A DNA stretch of 64,000 bases from Mycteria americana (lineage: Eukaryota; Chordata; Aves; Ciconiiformes; Ciconiidae), in the NCBI RefSeq assembly GCF_035582795.1, contig NC_134367.1, positions 110,098,062 to 110,162,061 on the forward strand. Reading direction: 5' to 3'. A program made the position numbers and the translations under genes. Positions 51,201 through 63,200 of the stretch are shown here, one piece after another. The notes under the pieces are model-generated. The model was not told where the DNA came from. It did no database searches and saw only the letters and a program-made list of their open reading frames with translations. Within the stretch, counting starts at the first letter, position 1, and every line of letters starts with the position of its first letter.

Positions 51201-54200
51201 GTCAGTGCTAAACTGTGACAGGCACGGCATGACTGCCCTGCTTGGATGCCTTCTAGGTGGTAGGAATCCCCAGGTGTAAGAAGAAGACAATCACCACTAG
51301 TGAGAGGTGCTGAAGGAGATGTCACTGTGCATCTCAGGGATGTGGTGCATGCCTGAACAGCTCCTGCTCAGCAGTTACCGAGTACTTTGTCTCCCTTATG
51401 TCACTTCCTTTTCTGAGTCAAATGGAAAGTGGGAACTGTTGAAGTTCAGAATTTTTTTGTTTATTTGAAGAGTCTACTGGAGCACGGACTGCTTCCTTAT
51501 TAGGGCTTTGGGTGTTGATCTCAAAGCTCACATGCCAGCATTTGAAACTTTGCTTATGTTAAATTAAGGTATTAAGCAGAAAAAAATGAGTGCCGGGTTT
51601 CCAGCAAGAACTTGTTGCTAAGGCTTGATTGACAGCTGTTTGAGCAGGCTTCTGCCAACACTCTTCGTGTTTTCCTTGATTCCTGTCCTCTCAGTGGGCC
51701 TATGTGGAACCAAACTAGGCTGTGGAGAAGGTGGATGTGGTGCTTGCACTGTTATGATATCCAAGTATGATCCCTTTCGGAAGAAAATCCTGTATCCTTT
51801 GCAATCTGAACTCTTCAACAGAGAAATGAAATGGGGACAGATCCAGGTTCTTGACATTCCAGACGTGGTACTATTTTAAAAAAAAGTTATATAATCTATG
51901 TTCCTGCCAAAACATAATTTTTCACTTTCAGAACATAAACTCAGAAAGCTAAGACAAGAAGATATTTTTTCCTACAGCATTGCACAGTGCTGATAGGGAA
52001 CTATTTCATTGTGCCCTGAAATATCTGCACTGACTCTAGCATGCAGGCTATCTGCCTTTTCCCAATTTAGAAAACCTTTTTGTTCCTTTCTTGCAATGTA
52101 ATATAACTTTTTGCTGTGATGACCCAAATGATGTTTACTGTGATAAAATCCTTATTGCTATTGTATTACTATAATAATCTGGTTTCTGTAGGCCAGCAGA
52201 TGTTCACTTTTTCTCTGCTTCTATTGTAACCTTCAGAATGACTCTTATTTCCCGAGACATAAACTTTCTTCCTGTTCTCTCTTTAATTAATTGAAGAGTG
52301 AAGCAATGGAATCAAACAAAAAGGGGAATGGAGAGAGAGGGTGAGGCAGAGGGACAGGCCCCAGTTTATTTTTACTGTGGGGAATGGAAAGTACTGAAAT
52401 CCAGGATATATTTGGAATAATGCTTGGAGATACTTTAACTTGGGGTCATCTAGCTTAGTGGTTCTGCTTAGTAACATGGCCTTGAATAGGATATCTTGTG
52501 TCATTATTCTGTCTTGATAGAAATGAAATAAGGTAGCTAGTTCCTGTAAGAATTTTGGTGACATTATTCTATTTTACCTTCAGCCTGGACTTTTTGCCCA
52601 TGTGTACCATCTGGAAACGGTTTCCTAGGTAAAAGGCCAAGAGCTCTGTGCTCTTATATAACTTTGCGAGTGGGCCAGGCCAGCTGTATAACATCCTGGT
52701 ATTTGTAGTCTGCCCCTATAAATTACTTACATGGGTTCTGTAGCTTAACATGCAATGAGGATGTTTAAAGTTGTTATTTCTAGGTCAGATCCTGTGGTCC
52801 ATACTCAGCTTAAACTTCAAGTGAAGTTGATGAGAACTTTGGCTGAGTAGGTGCTGTAGGATTTGGCTTGTAACTAATACCTGTATCACATGTATTTAAG
52901 TTCTCCTATTGTGTCCACTGCTACAGTTTCTCCGTACTCTTCAGTTCTCCTGTTCCCTTTTTCCTTTGAGCAGCACTGTCAAATGAAATGACCTTAATTT
53001 ATTATTTTAGCCACCATACTGCCAATGCTTGCCTCTTCCCTGTCTGTGCCCTGCATCATGTAGCTGTAACTACTGTTGAAGGCATAGGAAACACAAAATC
53101 CAGGCTGCACCCAGCCCAGGTAGGCTATTAATACTGGTAACTTTAAGGCCCTCTATCCATGTTTTCTTCTTATGTTAATTAATCCTGTTCCAGGGTGTTG
53201 GGACCTCCATCATAACGTTAAAGCCGGGAGTTTGACTTTCCACATGAATAGTCTTCATTTGCAGGAATGACTAAGTGATGGAATCAAACTCCTGGGTTAA
53301 TGCTGCAGCTCTGTTATGCCCTAACAAATTAACGGGTGCTATCCTGGCTGAATTGCTAATGCTTTTGTTCTAGGGCTACATGGCTGTATTTGGTCCACAT
53401 CCTGGACCAAATCCCAGGAACTGGGAAGACTGATGTTGTGGCGAAAGCCTATATAATGACTTGGAGATGGGAAATCTGAGTTAGGTTTTGGCTCTCCTAT
53501 GGCCTCCCATGAATGACCTTGGTTTCTCATCCTGCATAGTTAGGAACCTTCCCTGCAGTGGTGCAGTAAGGTTTGGTTCAGCAATGTTTCTGGAGTCCCA
53601 AAATATTCTTGGTGGGGAGGAGTGACAGGAATGTGAAGCCTTGCTCTTCTAGTAAGGTGTTATAATGTGCTTTTTATGGAAGCAGACTTGCCTCAGCTTT
53701 GTCAGAGATACTGCTCCTTTAAGGGAAACTGTGATTCATCTCAGTTTGTACAGTGGGTAGGATTTGTGCCAATATCTATCTGAGACAGTAAACAACAAAG
53801 TGAAAAATAAGTTAGACATGCATGAATGGATGGCAGCTAGTCTGACCTTTGCTTGTCGTCTTTTCCCTACCTACCCTGAAGATTCTAACAGCTAAGCTTT
53901 GAAATTCAAACTCGGGTCTATACAGGTAGCCCCAACCTTTCTAGCATGGTAAATCTGAAGAACTCCTGATATCATTGGAGGCTTCTAGTCGCCTTCAGTT
54001 ACACTGGGAGTTCAAAGCCTAGATGCAAACTTTCCAGTGTGTTCTCTTCTTTGAAGTCTGCTTCACAGATTAATTGACCATCTCATCAGGGAACATCTGA
54101 TGATAGTCTTAGCTCCTCTGGTGAGATTGTTTTTTTTTTTTTTTTAACAGAGATGTTACAGAAACATGCACAACAATGAACTCACCTTGATATTATGAGC

Positions 54201-57200
54201 TGATGGTGGTTGTTGTTTTTTCTCAGGAGAGAATAGCAAAAAGTCATGGGTCCCAATGTGGCTTTTGCACTCCAGGCATTGTCATGTCCATGTATACATT
54301 GCTTCGGAACAAACCTGAGCCCAAAATGGAGGACATAGAAGATGCTTTCCAAGGTAATACTCATAGCCCTGCAGAGATACAACCTGTTCTGCTTTCATTA
54401 CATCTGCTTCACCAAATGGGATGGAGGTGCACCTTTGTTTAATGTATTTTGTTAAAGATAGCTGATTGTTATGAGGTTAAGAACTAGCTTTTCCACTAGG
54501 AGATTGGCCAGGTGCTATGAAGTGAACAAAAATGGCCTGTGGAAAATCTCACAGAAGCTCATTGTTTGTCCTGAAGCAGGGGCAAGTGGCCTCAGTCTCG
54601 GATTAGGACCCCCCCAAGCTTTACACAGAACAAAAGGTGGCCTGTCCCTGGGGGACTTATAAGAGCTTCCACAGCTCCTTGTTTATTCATTGCTGTCACA
54701 AGAGCCTGCAGAGGTGACAGAGAGCATCTGGGCCAGCCAACCTCAAGTGAAGGACCAAGACAGCAATATACATGATGGAGTGGGGCAGAATCCAACTGTG
54801 CAGATCATCTGAGAGGCTCCTGTTATTGCTGAGGTTAGAGCTGTTACCATGCTTCCGGCAGTGACCCGAGAGAAAATCGGATGCAGGAGAAAGCAACCTC
54901 TTTGTAATTCAGGAGACTGGATAGTTGGTATACTGATTAGACTCACACAATTGAGGTAAATGAATACTAAATAAGGCAGATTGAATTTTTTTCTAAATTA
55001 ATTTCAACTTAAAATTTCAACAAAAAGGGATGGTAGGATTTTTGCAAGATTGCTAATGAAATTTTCCTCCTCCCAGTTTTTTTCATTAGCTTTATCTAGA
55101 TCTGACAAGCTTCTGTGAGAAACAAAATCTTCTAAAAGAAGAGAAGTTCTCAGCCATGAAATAATGAAACTAATAATGAAACTAATTCTTTATCCCTTTG
55201 CTCTGGTAATGCAGGAAACTTGTGTCGGTGTACAGGGTACAGACCCATTCTGGAAGGATACAGGACATTTGCTAAAGTAAGTGGCTTCAGATAATGTTTA
55301 AAAAAAATCTGGAAGGCTGGCTGTCTTTCTCTCTGTTACTAAAATACACCATGAGCTGAAACGGGGAGGAAGGAAATATACATGCTACAACAACCCAACT
55401 CCAACTGTAGACCCCTTTGTATGTGCTTCATGCATTAATAACGCAGGAAGACCAGCTCCTTCTACTCACTCCAGTTGCTGGAAGTGGAGCACTTTAGTAA
55501 GATCTGCCTGATGGTCCCTTTTTGGATCACAGATAATCACAATCTGTAATTCTTTTCTGTAAGTCTCTGAAAAACTCAGCATCTCTGCATAATACATCTT
55601 GCAGATGATGCCTGATGTGGAAAAAGTGTAAAGGAATGGTGCACGAATAGTGACATACTGTGGGGGAATCTGATGAGAAAGTTGCTTTCTTGAAAGATCA
55701 GCTGCAGAGCTGAAATAGCTCTGGCAAGAAGTTGAAGTCACTGCTGTGTAGCTCTTGCCCAGAACTCATCTGCTGGTTTGGGTGAGGTACAAAGCTTTGC
55801 CGTAAGTTTTCTCTAGTCCCTTTGTTCCTGAAAGACTGCTGGAGGCTGTGAAGAAAAGTAGATCATTAGGTACTTCAGTGATTACTAGCCACTTATGGGG
55901 CTATGCTGGTATTAAATATCAAAAGTAAAGAATTTGGAATGCTGCCCATTAACTTCATTTTATTATCCAGAATTACGATCCACAAAAGAGAATACAAGCA
56001 GGAGTGAGATCCATTACAAATGGTTGATAAACCCAGTCGCTATAGTCTACTTGGATTTCCAACAGGCTTTCAACAGTGTCTCACCAAAGGCTTTTAAAGA
56101 CAATAAGCAGCCATGGGGTAAGAGGGAAGATCTCTGTATGGATGAAAGATTGGTTAAAAGGCAGGAAATGGTGGGTAGGAGAAAATGGTGTATTTTTGCA
56201 AGGGAGGGAGGTCACTGGTGGAGTTCTGCTGGGACCTGTGGTGGGAGCAAGGCTGTTCAAGATATCCCTAAATGATGTGGAAGAGAGAGGGAGCAGTGAT
56301 ATGAGAAAATAAGTTAACTGATATCGAGTTAGTCTGGGTAGTGAAGACAGGAACGGACTTCAAGGAATTTCGGAAGGAGTTTATGAACCTGGGAGACTGG
56401 AGAATAGAATGGGATACTAAATTCAAGGCAAAAAAATGCAAAGCGATTTACAGAGTGAAAGGCAGTTGTCATTTCACATATAAAATGATAGGCTGTGAGT
56501 AAACACAAGATCATCTTCCTGCATGGTAACAGGAAGATGATCTTGGAGGTGTGGTAGACAGTTCCAGGGAAGCATCAGCTCAGTGCACGCTGGCAGTCAA
56601 AACAACACTTTGAAGGGTAGAGAACAAAACAGAAAACACTGCCATGCCACTGTCTGCATCATGGCTCTTCCTACACTTAAGTAATCTGCAGTTCTGGTGC
56701 TCTCATCCCTAACAGGGTATAGCAGAATAGGAAAAGATTCAGAGAAGTGGAATAAGGATCACATCTGTCATAATCTGGCTTCCATACAAGGAAGCACTGA
56801 GTAGGCTGGGACACTTCAGCCTGGAAAAAAGATGTCAGGGAGGGGAAGGGGCTCTATATAGCCCATATAGTGTTTGTGTTGACCTCTGATAGGGATCTAC
56901 AAAGTTGTGACTGGCAGGTGGAATGTGGACAGGCATCTGCTGTTTGCTGCCTCTTCCAATACAAGAGCAAGGTGTCAAGAAATGAAACTAATAAGAGTCA
57001 GGTTGAAAACAAAGGCAGATGGTCTGCCACGTACCAGGTAGCTGACCTGCAGAACTCACCAAAGGGTCTTGTGGGCACCAAAAACTTATAAAGGCTTCAG
57101 GGGAGACTGAGCAGGTACTTGGACAGAGAGCTACTGAGGGTTACTAAAAAGACAGAAACCACACTGGACTAAGGTAGTCCCCTGAGCTGAATGCAATTGG

Positions 57201-60200
57201 ATGCTGGTAGAGTATTGTATTGTACGTACTTGTCCCTTTTACTCTTCTCTGGGTATCTCCTCACAGCTCCAGCTGGACCAGAGATACTGGCTGAATGGTC
57301 AGAGTAGTTCTAAACCAGAACAAGAGGTCTATCAGTAGGCTGGACATGACCTAGCCATCACACTGCAGGATACTGTCTTCCATTGGCAAGGGAAACACCT
57401 ACTTGCTTGGTGCCTTCCATCTCCCATTTCTGCTTTGGATATAATAAATGTGGGATCAACTTCTCACAAAAGGGAATCAAGTGTACTTCATTTCCTTGGA
57501 ATCTGCACATTTTTCTCAGAACAGTTTTTGTCCCCACAGGACTTGAATTGCTGTGACAGAGTAGCCAATGGCACTGGATGTTGTCGTAGTGAGAGGGAAA
57601 GTAGCATGGTAAGCTGAGTTTTAAAAGCCATAACCTCAATTTGCAATATAGTATTAGAGTTTTTGATGTATTAGTTACCTCTCTGGCTCTGCTGTGGTGC
57701 AGATATTCAGAGCTGTCTGAGCTGGTTTGAATGTCTGTCTCTTGGAAAACACTGCAACTGCATATGTCCTGGTTAGCATAACTAGTGGTCATGACACAGG
57801 TTTTACAGTAGTGAGCTAGATACGTTCCTTCTGAATCTGTGAGGTGCAACACTTTTGTGAAATAGCATGGTGACAACTGTAAGCGATATGTTACCAGCTT
57901 CTGGTATATTGAAATGATCCATCTTTCTGTGAAAGTAGATCTAAAAACCAGTTAATTCCCCAGTATGATCTTTCCCAAACTTTGCAGTCCAATGATGAAT
58001 GAAGTAATTGAATCACCATTCCAATAAATTGTACAATTGGAACCTTTTGGAATATCTGGAGGAAAAAAGTTAATCATATTTTATGTACCAGTTGAGGTAC
58101 AAACAATGGAGGGGTGAAAACAAGGAATTAGGGCATAAGGTAGTGTGAGTATAAAATGAATTTAGGAAAGAGAGAATATAATGACATTCTTTGACAGGAA
58201 ATTCCAGTGAATTCCTGTGGATTCTTTGTTAGGAAGCATCCAGTATTGTGTGGAATACTCCAGCAATTAAGACTGCTTGGAGTTCTTTTGTCAAAGTAGT
58301 TTATTAATGAAAAATGTTACTGCAAATTTCTGTGATCCAGGGATTGATAAAAGGGGAGGAATATATCCTGTAAAAGCTGGAATGTTCTGACTTTGTGTAG
58401 AATAGCTGAAGCATGCTTGCTTCTTCTTCAGAATGGGGGCTGCTGCGGAGGAAAAGCCAATGGCCCAGGCTGCTGCATGAATGGAAAAGAAGACAATGTG
58501 GTAAGGTGCCTCTCAACTATTAGTTTTTTCTCTATTTCTGATGTTTTGAAGTTTTAGCTCTGGCTTGTTCTGTGCCAAAGCCCAATGCTTTTAATTTAGC
58601 TGTATTTATGCAAAGCAGTTTAGACTAATTTATATTTTATGCTGGTCTTATCTCAGAAAAGGTACCTCTGATGTATTTTAACATGCCTATGTGAAAGTGT
58701 TGTCACTTTTGATTGGCAAAAACCTGTTAGTGTGTTCAGGGTTCAAGTTTCTGACCAGACGTGCATTGTGATCAGAAAAATATGACTAAAGAACCTGAAA
58801 CGCTGGATCAGGTGGCATGTTTTCGCTGTGTTTGCCATTCTTTGCTCCATGAAATAGTAATAGGGATTTGACTGGAAAGAGAAATGAGTTGGGGTTGTAT
58901 GTGGATAGCTTTCTCCTCTGCTGCCCAGCCATTTGCAATTTCTCTGTCACAGACAATGATGTCCTCCAGTCTGTTCAATTCTTCTGAGTTCCAGCCATTG
59001 GACCCTACACAGGAGCCAATCTTCCCACCAGAGTTAATGGTAAGTTCATTCAAAGAGAAATAGTATGTGGTTCCTTGGTTTTGTTGTTCTGCACAGAGTC
59101 TGAGTGTCTGTAGTGTCTCTGCCCTGAGGAAATGGCAGTGCAAAAGATGGCTGCTGATAAAAGAAGATGCATGGGCATGAACGCTTCCCTGTTTTATAAA
59201 TGGAAGGCTTTTAAGCCAGGGTGGCTTAAAAGATAGGCAGGCCAAGTGCCTGCCCCAGCTGGCTGGCTTTCCTCTCCGTTTCTTACCATACATGCCTGCT
59301 CTTGGGTTGCTTTCCTTTCCGGTCACTGCCTATCCAGGGGTGGAACAGTTGCTGACATCTAGATTTCAATTTACTAGGTCAGATGTGAACTTCTACATTA
59401 AATACAGCCGCAGCTGAGCTAATCTCCCTGTGGTCCCTTTATAGCGTAGGAAGAGAAGTAGGAGCTTTGGGATGTAGCTGAATGTATGTTTCAACTAGAT
59501 GACTTCCTGAAAGCACCAACTTCACTCAGTGTAGCAGGAGTAGAAGTTGGCTGGCTTACACTGACATAAAAAGTTAGGTGAGATTAGTTTCTCTCCCTGT
59601 TTTATTCCTGTCTTTTTTGGGGTAGTTTTCCCCTAAGCAAATGTGTCCCAGCCAGGAATCTAGTCCAGCACATGGCATGTTTACAGCTTCCTTCACATTT
59701 AACAAACAACTGAAATTCAGTCCTTAGTTCTGCTGCTGCACCTAGCCTAACTGTGTCATGAGCTGCAGCATAAGTAGGTTGTCATAGACCATAGCATAAT
59801 ATATATTTAGCTTGAGAAAGGTCCCCTCTGTTTCTTCTCTAAGATGTTCTCCTGCCTAAGGGTTGACCTGATGTTGCTGGGAGGCAGCCATGTTAGTCTG
59901 TTTTCTTCAGTCACTGGATGAAGGAATTAAAAAGGGAACCAGAATCTGGCCTTACAGCTGGTAACTCAAATTCAGCAGTGCTAAAGACTGACATTTTTGC
60001 AGTGAGATGAGAATGGAAAACCCATTACTTCTAAGATGGCTGAAGCCACAGGCATCTGCAAGAGCTTTGGTCAGATGGAGCTTGCTGGCAGAGGTCTTGC
60101 TAGGGAGATGTGGCAGCAGGATGCACCTGGCAGTATCAGGAAGGGAAAACTTTTGTGAGTATGAAAAAGACTCTCCTCACTGCTAGCAGAAGGATGGGGA

Positions 60201-63200
60201 ATGGCTAACTGCCAACAACAGTGTGGATGTCACAGCCACTTGTCAGTAACTTGACTGAGATGGAGCCTGGCCTGGCATATGCATGGGCAGCACGTGAGCA
60301 GGGATTCTTGGCTTGATGTAGGGTCTGAACTCTATCTGAATTTGCTTTTGCAGACTCAGAATAACAAACAGCAGAAACAGCTGTGTTTCAAAGGCGAGCG
60401 TGTGATGTGGATCCAGCCTACAACTCTCAAGGAATTGGTGGCTCTCAAATCCCAGTACCCCAATGCCAAGCTTGTTGTGGGGAACACGGAAGTGGGTAAG
60501 AGGAAGAGCTGATGCTCATTATGAGCAGTTGGAAAACTTTCCATGGAGTACTTTATGAGAACAGTGCAAATGTAAACCTCCTTCATGCCATTGCTGTTAA
60601 ATAGTAGCTTAATCTTCAGGTTGTATGTAGGAACAAATTTTCTTCTCAGGTAGATTAATGTCACAGTGAATGTTTTTGCCTGTTCTGTGCTGTCAGGTGA
60701 AAAAAAAAATGCTTATCTAGACCTCTGAGCTTTTGTGCTAGTGTTGTGGAATTTTGAGAAGAGGGAAGTGGCACCGCGTAAAATGTCCTCATAATCGAAT
60801 AAATTCAGTTGTGAAACCTGTGTTTTGAAAGATTTTTCAGTGAGTAAACTCTCAAGACTTGAAATCTTAGTGTTTTTTCCCCCAAAATATATACTTCTGC
60901 GAACATAAGTGCTGAGGAGGAGAGTTCAGACATATTTAGTAATTCTGTTATCCTGAGCAATTGGTTCAGGAGACAATCCCCAAACTTTGTATGGTTCATT
61001 GTATTCATTGTTCTTTCCTGAAGGATTATGTACAACAATAGCCAGGTTACACAAGTACTAAACAGTGTATTTAAGGTTATTGTAAGCCTAGAAAGGAGTC
61101 TCTAAAACTTCCCTATGAGAATTCTGGTATTAGTGGAAAACAGCTTTTGGTTTGGTATCTCTATGACCTTATACAATCTATGTAACAGATGGTCAATGAA
61201 CTGACTCTTTAGTAGGCCTGCTGCCATTTCATTGGGAAACAGTTAGCTTAGGCTCTCTGTCACCTGTGTGTAACTGAAGGAGTCTTACTTTTCCTTAAGG
61301 TATTGAGATGAGGCTAAAGAACATGTTGTATCCAGTGATAATAGCACCAGCATGGATCTCTGAAATGAATGCTGTTCAGCACACTGAAACAGGTGAGCAA
61401 AAAGGAGGCAGAATGCCTATGAAGTGAGTGGGGACTCCACGGAATAATAAAGAGGATATGAAGGAAAATCCCCAGATTAAAAACTCTTCCATGCAGGGAA
61501 TCAAGTGAGTGATATGTAAAAATAATTTGAGAATCAAAGAGGGCTTTCACTAGGAGGTATATTAGACATTTTATCTGTTTGATGCATGGTGTTTTACATA
61601 TATTAACTGGGTTAATAATGGGTTTCAGTGGGCCATCTTTTTATTTAGAAAGATTTTGAAGTTAGTAACTGGGGGAAAGATGCTAGATTTGACAGTCTAA
61701 GTGACTAAGTGAAGTATTGCATTTATCTTAGTGGTGAAAACAGGTCAACCTTACAAATAGTTAGAAGTAATTAGGACAATGTAGTGCATGTGGCCCAATG
61801 CCTAGTAGCACGTTTAAGGTGTGAAAACTGGAGAGGAGTTGGAGTTCACTTCTCAAAGGACAAACTAATACCTATAGGAGAGCAATATCATTCATAATAC
61901 ACTGAGGCAAAAGGGCGGTGGCTTACTGTCATGTGTGAGGCAGTACCACCATGAGCTGTGATTTAAAGGTGAATTTTGTTCTGAGGATGTGATGTTTACA
62001 TGCAGTGCATACAAAATAGTCTAGTGTGACTGAATGTCTTCTCTAAACCCTGCTGTCTAATTAAACTCAGTGGCATCTGAGCTTTGTAGACACAGTTAGA
62101 ACCGTCCTCCTGTACCTTGACGTTTGGGAGAACAACAATTCTTTTCATTTGTTTGTTTACAGGGGTCACCTTCGGTGCTGCCTGTACCCTGAGCTCAGTA
62201 GAGGAGGTGCTGAGAAAAGTGGTGGCAGAGCTTCCTCCGTACAAAACAGAGGTCTTCCAGGCTGTCCTTGAACAGCTGCGGTGGTTTGCAGGGCCACAGA
62301 TCAGGAATGTTGCCGTAAGTGACTCAGGAGCATCAGGGACTGGAATCGAAAGCTCAGTCTGAGGAGCTGGCCTGCCTCATACAGTGCTGGTATGCCTTGT
62401 GCTTCTCACACGAGAACATTGGCAAACCGAGGCAAAGAAGCTAGTACACATAAACCAACCACAGGAACCGATACCAACATGGGTTGCAGCTGGTGTCTGT
62501 GCTACACTGATATCAGAGATTTAGCAAGCAAGGGAAACATGGCAGCTGTCCAGGTCTTCCAATGCTTTTGTCAGGATAAATGGGGGAAACTGTAGTGAGA
62601 TTTGACTAATTTAACAAAAATGTATTTAGAGTGCTGGACAAACTTCATAGAAGCAGGTGTGTAGATTTTTTTCCAGAACAACTATGGTAGTCATAGTGTT
62701 AATGCATCAGATCTGGCAAAATTTTCCTCTAGTTCTAAAGGGAAAGAGGAAGTGGGTTTGGTGTGTTCAAACTGCGTATACTAAAAGAAAAAAATATCAA
62801 GCAAGCAGATGAACCAACCTACCAAACATAAAATTTTGTTCCACAAGATACTGTGCCATACATTTGTATTGCAGCCAAAAAACTTGGGTTCCTGAATGTT
62901 ACTGAAAAGATGCTCTGTACTTTCACAGATCTTCCCTTAATTGCAGCTACAGTGATTGAATTTTGGTATTGTTGGACATACGTGGTTTGAGCATAAGGTA
63001 GTTTTGATGCATTACCCAAAGACTGTTCCTAAAACTGTTTCAGGCAAACGTTAAGTGTTGACTGGGACGGCAACTGATTTCATGGGTTTTACGTTTTCCC
63101 ACTTCATTAAAGGCCTAAAATTGCTGAGTGAGCAAAAAGAATTTATCAAAGCAAACTTAAGCAGAGCTGACCTCTAGTACACTGTGTATGGAGTAATGCA

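Larger units (their letters stand above)
49244..51694 (+). other. XDH: XDH intron 2, candidate U12-type (GT-AG)
   Basis: The 5' end is GTATCCAGT, matching the U12 donor at +1 to +6 but not at +7/+8, and it lacks the U2 features (no +5 G, T at -1). TTCCTTGAT at 51672-51680 is a perfect match to the U12 branch consensus TTCCTTRAY. Its branch A (51679) is 15 nt from the AG, within the usual range. A CR1 tail and a nested inverted repeat lie inside the intron. Confidence 0.7.

Noticed and set aside
51625..51879. 84-codon ORF read as a separate small protein
   Set aside because: Its middle is XDH exon 3. The parts before 51695 and after 51791 are intron read-through.
55934..56312. Overlapping ORFs of 113 and 78 codons as host genes
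   Set aside because: Both are frames of a broken CR1-like reverse transcriptase, split by a frameshift and followed by stops.
57358..57876. 172-codon minus-strand ORF
   Set aside because: It lies antisense over XDH exon 7 and its introns and resembles no family.
58808..59326. 172-codon minus-strand ORF
   Set aside because: Antisense shadow over XDH exon 9 and flanking introns; no recognisable domain.
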